From NCBI GenBank assembly GCA_045430275.1, contig JAILXU010000006.1, positions 1 to 64,000 on the forward strand: a stretch of 64,000 bases of DNA. Reading direction: 5' to 3'. The position numbers and the translations under genes were made by a program. Source of the stretch: Oceanobacter sp045430275. Its GTDB lineage: Bacteria > Pseudomonadota > Gammaproteobacteria > Pseudomonadales > Oceanobacteraceae. The notes beneath the pieces were generated by a model that had not been told where the DNA came from, made no database searches, and worked only from the letters and a program-made list of their open reading frames with translations. Positions within the stretch are counted from its first letter, which is position 1, and every line of letters begins with the position of its first letter. Shown here piece by piece: positions 34,066 to 42,122 of this stretch.

Positions 34066-34166
34066 AATAAAAAGGGACGCAGGCTCAACGATCAGTCAAC
34101 GGCCAGTATCCATGTCAGAACCCCACGACTCACACGGTTAACCGAAGAGCGTCGAGCCTGCGTTCC
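34066..34166 (-). ncRNA. Structured prpF 3' UTR, candidate 3'-derived sRNA
   Basis: Directly after the prpF stop, a 13-bp arm (34154-34166, core GAGCCTGCGT on the plus strand) pairs with a matching arm at 34074-34086 with one mismatch. The second arm is followed on the minus strand by CCCTTTTT. This would make a terminated, closed structure of about 95 nt, like a 3' UTR-derived small RNA or a large terminator. A second terminator lies further on at 33952-33990. Expression is unknown. Confidence 0.4.
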
Positions 34167-35363
34167 TTAAAACGTATCGCCCGGAATGCGGACGAATCCT
34201 TCCATGATGACGCGAGCACTGCGGCTCATAACGGCTTTCTTCGCCGTCCAGTCACCATTGTCTTTTTCTTCTGCTGCAGCACCAACGCGCAAAGTGCCAG
34301 AGGGATGACCAAAGGTCACCGCATCACGCTCACCGCCACCGGCTGCCAGATTCACCAACGTACCAGGAACCGCCGCCGCCGTCGCAATGGCTACGGATGC
34401 GGTGCCCATCATGGCGTGGTGCAGTTTGCCCATGGACAGCGCACGAACACACACATCGATATCAGAGCTGGAAATTTCCTTGCCACTGGACGAGGTGTAA
34501 TCCGTTGCTGGAGCAACAAAAGCAATCTTTGGTGTGTGCTGGCGAGCAACGGCTTCTTCGATGTCCTTGATCAGGCCCATCTTGACCGCGCCGTGAGCAC
34601 GCACATGTTCGAACCACGCCAGCACATCGGCATTGCCGTTAATGTCTTTCTGCAACTCGGTGCCGGTGTAACCGATGTCCGCCGCGTTGACGAAAATGGT
34701 CGGAATACCGGCATTGATCATGGTTGCTTTATAAGTGGCCGCTGGCTTGTCGCCAAACGCAGGCACTTCCAGATCATCAACCAGATTGTTAGTCGGGAAC
34801 ATGGAGCCTTCACCATCAGCCGGGTCCATAAACTCGATCACGACTTCGGCGGCCGGAAAGGTAACACCGTCCAGCTCAAAGTCGCCGGTTTCCTGTACTT
34901 CACCATTGGTGATCGGTACGTGGGCGATGATGGTTTTCTTGATGTTTTTCTGCCAGATACGCACGGTGCAGATGCCGTTTTCCGGGATACGATCGGCATC
35001 CACCATGCCACCCGCGATCGCAAATGCGCCGACGGCTGCGGTCAGGTTGCCGCAGTTACCAGACCAGTCAACAAATGCCTTGTTGATGGCAACCTGGCCG
35101 AACAGGTAATCAACGTCGTGATCCGGCTCGGAGCTTTTGTCCAGAATGACGGTTTTGGAGGTACTGGAAGTCGCACCACCCATGCCATCAATTTGCTGAC
35201 CGTAAGGATCAGGACTGCCAATGACACGCATCAGAATCTTGTCGCGTGCTTCACCCGGCTCCTGAGCCGCTTCTGGCAGATCCTGGCGACGGAAGAAAAC
35301 ACCCTTGGACGTGCCACCGCGAATGTACGTCGCGGGAATTTTGATTTGAGGAACACTTGGCAT
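34167..35363 (-). CDS. prpF: PrpF, 2-methylaconitate isomerase
   Basis: 398 aa. PrpF converts the trans-2-methylaconitate made by AcnD to the cis isomer used in the methylcitrate cycle. The N terminus RGGTSKGVFFRRQDLP and the motif GMGGATSSTSKTVIL are family signatures, and the DapF-like fold is expected. It lies 210 bp after acnD, as in other acnD-prpF operons. It is the last gene of the operon. Confidence 0.96.
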   Translation of the reverse strand: MPSVPQIKIPATYIRGGTSKGVFFRRQDLPEAAQEPGEARDKILMRVIGSPDPYGQQIDGMGGATSSTSKTVILDKSSEPDHDVDYLFGQVAINKAFVDWSGNCGNLTAAVGAFAIAGGMVDADRIPENGICTVRIWQKNIKKTIIAHVPITNGEVQETGDFELDGVTFPAAEVVIEFMDPADGEGSMFPTNNLVDDLEVPAFGDKPAATYKATMINAGIPTIFVNAADIGYTGTELQKDINGNADVLAWFEHVRAHGAVKMGLIKDIEEAVARQHTPKIAFVAPATDYTSSSGKEISSSDIDVCVRALSMGKLHHAMMGTASVAIATAAAVPGTLVNLAAGGGERDAVTFGHPSGTLRVGAAAEEKDNGDWTAKKAVMSRSARVIMEGFVRIPGDTF

Positions 35364-35447
35364 GTTCAGCTCCTTTCTAATGCGTGTGCGGTGTATTGTG
35401 CTGTGCTTAATACACCCGACTCATCCTGCAAGAATTCGTTTTTTGCT

Positions 35448-35469
35448 CGATAACTAACAAACGTTATCG
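35448..35469. other. Inverted repeat between acnD and prpF
   Basis: TCGATAAC and GTTATCGA (arms within 35447-35470) form a perfect palindrome around 8 bp inside the 210-bp acnD-prpF gap. There is no T-run in either direction, so it is not a classical terminator. It could be an mRNA processing or stability hairpin. Nothing else stands out in the gap. Confidence 0.4.
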
Positions 35470-35573
35470 AGGCCGCTCTGACAAGGCGTCCCGCAGCGAA
35501 CACCCAAGACATACCGAATAGGTAGGCGCAGGGGTAAGCGAGGACACAACACAGTCAGAGCAACGCAGATAGC

Positions 35574-38177
35574 TTAAGCGCTCTGCAAGAAGTCCTTGGC
35601 GAACTTCTGCAATACACCACCAGCGTTATAAACCGTGACTTCAGCCGCCGTATCCAGACGACAGATCACAGGTACTTCAACCTGTTCGCCGTTGGCACGG
35701 TTGATGATCAAAGTCAGATCACAACGTGGAGAGATGTCACCGATCACATCAAAGGTTTCAGTACCGTCAATGCCATAGGTGTTACGAGTTTCACCGTCTT
35801 TGAACTGAACCGGCAGGACACCCATACCGACCAGGTTGGTACGGTGAATACGCTCAAAGCCTTCAGCAACGATGGTTTCAACACCCGCCAGACGCACACC
35901 TTTCGCCGCCCAGTCACGGGAAGAACCCTGACCGTAGTCAGCACCGGCGACGATGATCAGCGGCTGCTTGCGCTCCATGTAGGTTTCAATCGCTTCCCAC
36001 ATACGGCTTTCTTTGCCTTCTGGCTCAACACGGGCCAGAGAACCCTGCTTCACGTCACCGTTGTCATCACGGCACATTTCGTTCAGCAATTTCGGGTTAG
36101 CAAAGGTCGCACGCTGAGCCGTCAGGTGATCACCACGGTGAGTCGCGTAGGAGTTGAAATCTTCTTCTGGCAGACCCATTTTGGCGCAGTATTCACCGGC
36201 AGCAGAGCTGGCCTGAATGGCATTGGATGGAGACAAGTGGTCAGTCGTGATGTTGTCGCCCAGAACCGCCAGAGGACGCATACCTTTCATAGTACGCTCG
36301 CCCGCCAGAGCGCCTTCCCAGTAAGGAGGACGACGGATGTAGGTCGACATTGGACGCCAGTCGTACAACGGGCTTTCGGCACGTTCCACGTCACCCAGAT
36401 CAAACATCGGGATGTAGATTTCGTTGAACTGTTCTGGCTTAACGCTCTTCGCTACCAGCGCATCGATTTCTTCATCGGATGGCCAGATATCTTTCAGCGT
36501 GATTTCTTTGCCATCAACCACAGCCAGTACGTCTTTCTCGATATCGAAACGCACGGTACCCGCAATCGCGTAAGCAACAACCAGCGGTGGAGACGCCAGG
36601 AACGCCTGCTTGGCGTGTGGGTGGATACGGCCGTCGAAGTTACGGTTACCGGACAGTACAGCCGTTGCGTACAGGTCACGATCAACCACTTCTTTTTCGA
36701 TCACTGGATCCAGCGCACCGGACATGCCGTTACAGGTGGTACAGGCGTATGCCACGATACCAAAGCCCAGTTTTTCCAGCTCAGGCAGCAGACCTGCTTC
36801 TTCCAGGTACAGTTTTGCAACTTTGGAACCCGGTGCGAAGGAAGACTTGACCCATGGCTTACGAACCAGACCCAGCTCGTTGGCTTTCTTAGCCACCAGG
36901 CCAGCAGCAACAACGTTGCGTGGGTTAGAGGTATTGGTACAAGAGGTGATCGCCGCGATGATCACCGCGCCATCTGGCATCAGACCTTCTGCTTCTTCAG
37001 CCTGGGCTGCTGCCAGCATGTCGTCACCGGCAATGCCACGCTCGTTCAGCGCCGACGTCGGCAGACGACGGTGCGGGTTGGACGGGCCAGCCATGTTACG
37101 AACAACAGAGGACAGATCAAAGGTCAGTACACGCTCGTATTCAGCACCAGCCAGGTCATCCGCCCACAGGCCAGTTTCTTTCGCGTACTGCTCAACCAGT
37201 GCAACCTGCTCAGGCTCACGACCGGTCAGCTTCAGGTAGTCGATGGTTTGTTCATCAATGTAGAACATGCCCGCAGATGCGCCATACTCAGGCGTCATGT
37301 TGGACAGGGTCGCACGGTCACCGATAGACAGAGTCGCAGCGCCTGGGCCGAAGAATTCCAGGTAGGCAGAAACGACTTTCTCGTTACGCAGGAACTCGGT
37401 CATGGCCAGTGCGATATCGGTCGCAGTGATGCCAGGCTGGCGTTCGCCAACAATTTTGACACCAACAATGTCTGGCAGACGCATCATGGATGGCAGACCC
37501 AGCATGACGTTTTCTGCTTCCAGACCACCCACACCAATCGCGATAACACCCAGTGCATCCACGTGTGGTGTGTGGGAGTCGGTACCAACACAGGTATCCG
37601 GGTAGGCAATGCCGTCGCGGTTCTGGATCACTGGAGACATTTTCTCCAGGTTGATCTGGTGCATGATGCCGTTACCGGCAGGGATCACGTCAACGTTATC
37701 GAACGCGGTTTTACACCATTCGATAAAGTGGAAACGGTCTTCGTTACGACGGTCTTCAATCGCGCGGTTCTTTTCGAACGCGTCTGGATCGAAACCAGGT
37801 GCTTCTACAGCCAGTGAGTGGTCAACAATCAACTGGGTTGGAACAACCGGGTTGACTGCCGCAGGATCGCCACCTTGATCGGCAATGGCATCACGCAGAC
37901 CTGCCAGGTCAACCAGTGCAGTCTGACCGAGGATGTCGTGACACACAACACGAGCGGGGTACCATGGAAAATCCAGGGTGCGCTGACGTTCAATCAACTG
38001 CTTGAGGGAATCCGTGAGCGCAGTTGGCTCACAACGGCGAACCAGCTGTTCGGCCAAAACACGGGAGGTGTAAGGAAGCTTTTCATAAGAGCCAGCTTCA
38101 ATGGCATTAACGGCTTCGCGAGTATCGAAATACTCCAGCGATGTGCCTTCAAGCGACTTGCGGTATTCAGTATTCAT
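35574..38177 (-). CDS. acnD: AcnD, Fe/S-dependent 2-methylisocitrate dehydratase
   Basis: 867 aa from the ATG at 38177 (MNTEYRKSLEGTSLEYFD); a start at 38189 adds four residues. It dehydrates 2-methylcitrate in propionate breakdown. The [4Fe-4S] cysteines are in AAITSCTNTSNPRN and YACTTCNGMSGALDP. The C-terminal swivel domain (about 680-867) includes AGADYGQGSSRDWAAKG. AcnD rather than AcnA or AcnB is indicated by the N-terminal family features and by the following prpF, which replaces PrpD. Confidence 0.95.
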   Translation of the reverse strand: MNTEYRKSLEGTSLEYFDTREAVNAIEAGSYEKLPYTSRVLAEQLVRRCEPTALTDSLKQLIERQRTLDFPWYPARVVCHDILGQTALVDLAGLRDAIADQGGDPAAVNPVVPTQLIVDHSLAVEAPGFDPDAFEKNRAIEDRRNEDRFHFIEWCKTAFDNVDVIPAGNGIMHQINLEKMSPVIQNRDGIAYPDTCVGTDSHTPHVDALGVIAIGVGGLEAENVMLGLPSMMRLPDIVGVKIVGERQPGITATDIALAMTEFLRNEKVVSAYLEFFGPGAATLSIGDRATLSNMTPEYGASAGMFYIDEQTIDYLKLTGREPEQVALVEQYAKETGLWADDLAGAEYERVLTFDLSSVVRNMAGPSNPHRRLPTSALNERGIAGDDMLAAAQAEEAEGLMPDGAVIIAAITSCTNTSNPRNVVAAGLVAKKANELGLVRKPWVKSSFAPGSKVAKLYLEEAGLLPELEKLGFGIVAYACTTCNGMSGALDPVIEKEVVDRDLYATAVLSGNRNFDGRIHPHAKQAFLASPPLVVAYAIAGTVRFDIEKDVLAVVDGKEITLKDIWPSDEEIDALVAKSVKPEQFNEIYIPMFDLGDVERAESPLYDWRPMSTYIRRPPYWEGALAGERTMKGMRPLAVLGDNITTDHLSPSNAIQASSAAGEYCAKMGLPEEDFNSYATHRGDHLTAQRATFANPKLLNEMCRDDNGDVKQGSLARVEPEGKESRMWEAIETYMERKQPLIIVAGADYGQGSSRDWAAKGVRLAGVETIVAEGFERIHRTNLVGMGVLPVQFKDGETRNTYGIDGTETFDVIGDISPRCDLTLIINRANGEQVEVPVICRLDTAAEVTVYNAGGVLQKFAKDFLQSA

Positions 38178-38316
38178 AGCTTGATTCACCGGTTGTATGT
38201 TGTTGGGATGAGCCGGGATACGCCCCCACTCCCCTATAATCAGGCTCCCCGATTCACACTCATGAACCGGGGAAAGTCAGCGGCATCAGGAACCGCTGAT
38301 CAGAACATCACAATGT

Positions 38317-39450
38317 TCAGGCACGGTCTTCGATCGCAACCCATTCAGATGTTTCAGGGCCGCTGTAATCCGCAGAAGGACGGATAATGCGGTTGTTGGC
38401 ACGCTGTTCCATTACGTGTGCGGTCCAGCCTGCTACACGGGAACATACGAAGATTGGCGTGAACAACTTGGTTGGGATACCCATGAAGTTGTAGGCAGAA
38501 GCATGGAAGAAGTCTGCGTTACAGAACAACTTCTTCTCGCGCCACATAACCGCTTCAACACGCTCGGAAACCGCGTACAGATGCGTGTCACCAACCTGAG
38601 CAGACAGCTTTTCTGACCACTCTTTGATGATCGCGTTACGTGGATCTGACTCGCGGTAGATCGCGTGACCGAAGCCCATGATCTTGTCTTTGCGCTCCAG
38701 CATACCCATAACCGCTTCTTCAGCTTCATCGGCTGATGTCCACTGCTGGATCATATCCATCGCTGCTTCGTTAGCACCACCGTGCAGTGGGCCACGCAGG
38801 GAACCGATCGCACCGGTTACACAGCTGTGGATATCAGACAGAGTAGAAGCACATACGCGCGCGGTGAAAGTTGATGCATTGAACTCGTGTTCTGCGTACA
38901 GGATCAGAGAGGCCTGCATCACATCAACGTGCAGGGCTTCTGGCTTTTCGTTGTGCAATGTCCACAGGAATTGCTCAGCGATGCTGTCAGCGTCAGTTTC
39001 AACGTCTACGCGCAGACCATCTTTGTGCGTAAAGTTGTACCAGTAGTTGATCAGGCCAGGGAAGATCGCCAACATGCGGTCAATGCTGTCATGCTGCTCG
39101 CTGAAGTCCATTTCGGTCTCCAGGTTACCCAGCATGGAACAACCAGTACGCATAACATCCATTGGATGAGCATCGGCAGGAATCTGTTCCAGTACAGTTT
39201 TCAAGGCTTCTGGCAGAGCACGCATGCTCTTCAGTTTGGCCTTGTAAGTGTTCAGTTCTGCCTGATTTGGCAGCTTGCCGTATAACAGCAGGTACGCAAC
39301 TTCTTCAAACTGAGCTTTGTCAGCCAGTTCCTTGATGTCGTAACCACGGTAAGTCAGGCCTGCACCTGTCTTGCCAACAGTACACAGTGCTGTTTCACCA
39401 GCCGATTGTCCACGCAGGCCTGCACCAGCCAGTTTCTTTGCTTCAGCCAT
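38317..39450 (-). CDS. prpC: 2-Methylcitrate synthase
   Basis: 377 aa, the short type I citrate synthase-like form. It condenses propionyl-CoA with oxaloacetate. Active-site segments are LYAEHEFNASTFTARV, RGPLHGGANEAAMDM (His) and MGFGHAIYRESDPRN (His), with an Asp expected near the C terminus. It lies between prpB and acnD. A short hairpin-like stretch (CCCCGATTC with GAACCGGGG, about 38250-38275) is seen in the acnD-prpC gap. Confidence 0.96.
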   Translation of the reverse strand: MAEAKKLAGAGLRGQSAGETALCTVGKTGAGLTYRGYDIKELADKAQFEEVAYLLLYGKLPNQAELNTYKAKLKSMRALPEALKTVLEQIPADAHPMDVMRTGCSMLGNLETEMDFSEQHDSIDRMLAIFPGLINYWYNFTHKDGLRVDVETDADSIAEQFLWTLHNEKPEALHVDVMQASLILYAEHEFNASTFTARVCASTLSDIHSCVTGAIGSLRGPLHGGANEAAMDMIQQWTSADEAEEAVMGMLERKDKIMGFGHAIYRESDPRNAIIKEWSEKLSAQVGDTHLYAVSERVEAVMWREKKLFCNADFFHASAYNFMGIPTKLFTPIFVCSRVAGWTAHVMEQRANNRIIRPSADYSGPETSEWVAIEDRA

Positions 39451-39518
39451 AGCTTTGCTCCATTGTCCTGAGGCTTGGGCCTGCTATCGGCCCCGCCCCG
39501 TTATTGTTGTAGGGTTTC

Positions 39519-40400
39519 TTACTTGTTCTTGCCTTCTTTAAACAAAGCATCCAACTTCTGTTCGAAGTCGTGATAGTTCAAGAAATCGTACAATTCCATA
39601 CGCGTCTGCATGGTATCAATCACGGCTTTCTGATCGCCGTCACGCAGCAAGGCTTCGTACACGTTCAAAGCAGCCTTGTTGGCAGCACGGAAAGCTGACA
39701 ATGGGTACAACACCATAGTAGCGCCGTTTTCAGCCAACTCTTCCTTGTTGAACAGAGGGGTCGCACCGAATTCAGTGATGTTGGCCAGCAAGTGAGCGCC
39801 ACCAATACCGTCAGAGAATGCTTTGTAGTCGTCCAGAGTGTGAACGGCTTCTGCGAAGATGCCATCAGCACCGGCTTCCAAACAGGCTTGAGCACGCTCA
39901 ACGGCTGCGTCCAGACCTTCCATCTGGAAAGCATCGGTACGGGCAATGATGAAGAAATCATCATCGGTCTTGGCGTCCGCAGCGGCTTTTACACGGTCAA
40001 CCATTTCATTCAGAGAAACGATTTCCTTGTTTGGACGGTGGCCACAACGCTTCTGGGCAACCTGGTCTTCCAGGTGTACTGCTGCCGCACCAGCCTTGAT
40101 CATTTCTTTAACGGTACGAGAGATGTTAAACGCACCACCCCAACCGGTATCAATGTCCACCAGCAGCGGAGTTTCAACCGCACTGGAGATACGACGCACG
40201 TCTTCCAGAACATCGTTCATGGACGTCATGCCCAGATCGGGCAGGCCATAAGAGTGGTTTGCAACACCACCGCCAGACAGGTAAACAGCCTGGTGACCAA
40301 CACGTTCAGCCATCATTGCGTGATATGCATTGGTGGTACCGACAATCTGTAAAGGATTGTTGTCCGCCAGAGCCTGACGGAATTTTTGACCTGGAGTCAT
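39519..40400 (-). CDS. prpB: 2-Methylisocitrate lyase
   Basis: 293 aa. It splits methylisocitrate into succinate and pyruvate. The loop motif KRCGH at 117-121 carries the catalytic Cys; VDIDTGWGGAFN and EDQVAQ hold metal-binding residues. The ATG overlaps the stop of the GntR-type gene by 4 bp (ATGA), which links regulator and pathway in one transcript. Confidence 0.97.
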   Translation of the reverse strand: MTPGQKFRQALADNNPLQIVGTTNAYHAMMAERVGHQAVYLSGGGVANHSYGLPDLGMTSMNDVLEDVRRISSAVETPLLVDIDTGWGGAFNISRTVKEMIKAGAAAVHLEDQVAQKRCGHRPNKEIVSLNEMVDRVKAAADAKTDDDFFIIARTDAFQMEGLDAAVERAQACLEAGADGIFAEAVHTLDDYKAFSDGIGGAHLLANITEFGATPLFNKEELAENGATMVLYPLSAFRAANKAALNVYEALLRDGDQKAVIDTMQTRMELYDFLNYHDFEQKLDALFKEGKNK

Positions 40401-41065
40401 TTGCGACCCTCCTCTTCAGCCATGAGTCGTTCTAGGTTAGTTAAAGACGCCTGTATGTGGCGTCGCATCAGCAATTCGGCCAACTCGGCATCTCGAGCCG
40501 CGATGGCTTCTACAATTCGTTGATGTTCTTTCAGTGCCAGCAAGGGGCGCTTGTTGCCCGTACTGGTCTGGTAGCGATACATCCGCACCAGATGGTACAA
40601 CTCGCCGCACAGCATTTGGTGCAGGCGTTGATTTTTGCTGCCGCGAATCAGGCGATAATGAAAATCCAGATCCCCGGCTTTCTGGTAATAGCTCAGCCCT
40701 TGCTCGGCCTTGATCATTTCTTCGTGTTTGCGAAGAAGAGACTGTAAATCCAGAATTTCCGCTTCGGTCATGCGCTGGGCGGCCAAACGGCAAGCCATGC
40801 CTTCCAGTTCAACCCGAACTTCGTAAATGTCGGCCAGTTCGGACAAGGTCAACGACACCACCCGAGCTCCCGCATGAGGCACACGAACCACCAGGCGACG
40901 CGCTTCCAGACGCTGAATGGCCTCTCGCATCGGCGCTCGACTGCCACCGTAACGTTCAACCAGTTGCTGCTCTGAAATACGCTCTCCTGGCTTCAGTTCA
41001 CCACGCACAATGGATGTCGTGATTTCTGAAAAAACTTTATCGGCCAGGGTCTGCGATTCGCTCAT
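40397..41065 (-). CDS. GntR/FCD-family regulator of the propionate operon
   Basis: 222 aa from the ATG at 41065 (MSESQTLADKVFSEIT); the frame is open 49 codons further up, over the promoter, and that part is rejected. The winged HTH spans about 10-70 (GERISEQQLVERYGGSRAPMREAIQRLE). An FCD ligand domain follows, with the Asp and His pattern DIYEVRVELEGMA and LDFHYRLI. It is co-transcribed with prpB. Such regulators control prp genes in Pseudomonas and Shewanella in place of the sigma-54 activator PrpR. Two operator-like sites in its own promoter region suggest autorepression. Confidence 0.9.
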   Translation of the reverse strand: MSESQTLADKVFSEITTSIVRGELKPGERISEQQLVERYGGSRAPMREAIQRLEARRLVVRVPHAGARVVSLTLSELADIYEVRVELEGMACRLAAQRMTEAEILDLQSLLRKHEEMIKAEQGLSYYQKAGDLDFHYRLIRGSKNQRLHQMLCGELYHLVRMYRYQTSTGNKRPLLALKEHQRIVEAIAARDAELAELLMRRHIQASLTNLERLMAEEEGRK

Positions 41066-41068
41066 ACT

Positions 41069-41078
41069 TTGTCTACAA
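41069..41078. promoter_or_regulatory. Second operator-like site next to the GntR start codon
   Basis: TTGTCTACAA differs by one base from the core of the palindrome at 41141-41152 (TTGTATACAA). It lies 4 bp upstream of the start codon, where a bound repressor would block transcription elongation or initiation. It is likely a lower-affinity copy. Confidence 0.5.
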
Positions 41079-41140
41079 TCTCTTTGAATAGAGACATAAT
41101 TACCCATACAGGAAAACTTAACAACCGACTTTAGGCTAAT

Positions 41141-41170
41141 ATTGTATACAATCCAGACTTTATAGACCAA
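41141..41170 (-). promoter_or_regulatory. GntR-prp promoter with palindromic operator
   Basis: ATTGTATACAAT (41141-41152) is a perfect 12-bp palindrome of the type bound by FCD-GntR regulators. On the minus strand its end gives a -10 box TACAAT (41141-41146), with TTGGTC (41165-41170) 18 bp upstream as the -35. The operator thus covers the -10, as expected for repression of the regulator-prpBC-acnD-prpF transcript. Confidence 0.65.
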
Positions 41171-41431
41171 AAAAGAATCATTACAGGCTTGGATTCGATT
41201 GATCTGGCTCATATTGAGTTAATACGCTTTTCAACCAACATCTTTCAGGGAAAATACCAGCCTGCTGTTGAGGCAGCACAACCCACAACCGAAAAGCCCA
41301 TACAGGCAGATTCAGACAAGAAGAAGCAACACAGGAGAGAAGAGAAGAGAAGAGAAGAGAAGAGAAGAGAAGAGAAGAGAGATATGGCAGAAGAAAGGCA
41401 GCCCGACGAAGACAGACTGCCTGTCAGAAAC
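41171..41431. other. Region between the prp promoter and rraA
   Basis: No gene is supported here. It holds a 5-bp microsatellite (41335-41382) and a weak hairpin, GGCAG with CTGCC (41397-41421), after the rraA stop that may end rraA transcription. A plus-strand ORF through the microsatellite is a low-complexity artefact. Confidence 0.5.
41335..41382 (+). repeat. 5-bp purine microsatellite
   Basis: About nine copies of the unit AGAGA/GAAGA run without interruption on the plus strand, all purine. It lies about 165 bp upstream of the predicted prp -35 box and about 50 bp after the rraA stop. Such tracts slip readily and can form triplex DNA. Confidence 0.9.
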
Positions 41432-41923
41432 TTACTCAGGCATGCTCAGTGGCTCAGGTGACACAATCACACCGTTGTTGTCAGCGTAAACATACTGACC
41501 AGGAACGAACACAACACCGCCAAACTTCACTTCAACGTTCAGCTCTCCCAGACCTTTCTTATCGGTCTTCAATGGGTTGGTCGCCAATGCCTGCACACCC
41601 AGCTCGGTTTCCATAATCACGTCAACATCGCGAATACAGCCATAGATGATGATGCCTTCCCAACCATTTTGGGCCGCTTTTTCCGCCAGCATGTCACCTA
41701 GCATGGCACGGCGCAGGGAACCACCGCCATCAACGACCATCACCTTGCCCGTACCGTCTGTGGCCACCAGCTCACGTACCTTGGAATTATCTTCGAATGC
41801 TTTCAGCGTTACGATTTCACCGCCAAACGCCTCACGGCCGCCGTAGTTGGTGAACATAGGCTCAACAACCTGAATCAGTTCCGGGTATTCATCGCACAAA
41901 TCGGGAGTGACGTATTGAGTCAT
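41432..41923 (-). CDS. rraA: RraA, inhibitor of RNase E
   Basis: 163 aa. RraA binds RNase E and lowers its activity in E. coli. The core GKVMVVDGGGSLRRAMLGD and YGCIRDVDVI are typical, and the size matches. RraA-like proteins can also act as HMG/CHA aldolases; this one looks like true RraA by its N terminus (TPDLCDEYPELIQVVEPMF). RNase E is encoded 12 kb away in the same window. It follows ppsA on the same strand after a terminator. Confidence 0.92.
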   Translation of the reverse strand: MTQYVTPDLCDEYPELIQVVEPMFTNYGGREAFGGEIVTLKAFEDNSKVRELVATDGTGKVMVVDGGGSLRRAMLGDMLAEKAAQNGWEGIIIYGCIRDVDVIMETELGVQALATNPLKTDKKGLGELNVEVKFGGVVFVPGQYVYADNNGVIVSPEPLSMPE

Positions 41924-42076
41924 GGGGGTTTCCTTTGATTAGTTGATCATTCGTTTACAACCAGCGTCTCCGGCTTGTTATGCATTTCGCCGGATGACAG
42001 CCAGCCCCGTTTATAACGAATCTCACTCACAAACACCATGCTCTAAAAGTGTCTGGCAAAGACCGGTTCCAAATAC

Positions 42077-42104
42077 ACAAAACCCGGCATTTGCCGGGTT
42101 TTGT
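42077..42104. terminator. Terminator after ppsA
   Basis: ACAAAACCCGGCA and TGCCGGGTTTTGT form a perfect 13-bp stem with a 2-base spacer between the arms. Symmetrical A and T flanks let it work on both strands. It ends ppsA and isolates rraA. Confidence 0.88.
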
Positions 42105-42122
42105 TCGGTCGTCAATCAGCGA

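Noticed and set aside
35844..37817. A 657-codon open frame antisense to acnD
   Set aside because: It lies wholly within acnD, its protein is unlike any family, and it mirrors the codon bias of the opposite strand.
41189..41461. A plus-strand ORF with EEKRREEKRREEK
   Set aside because: It is the translation of the 5-bp microsatellite and neighbouring DNA, with no family features.
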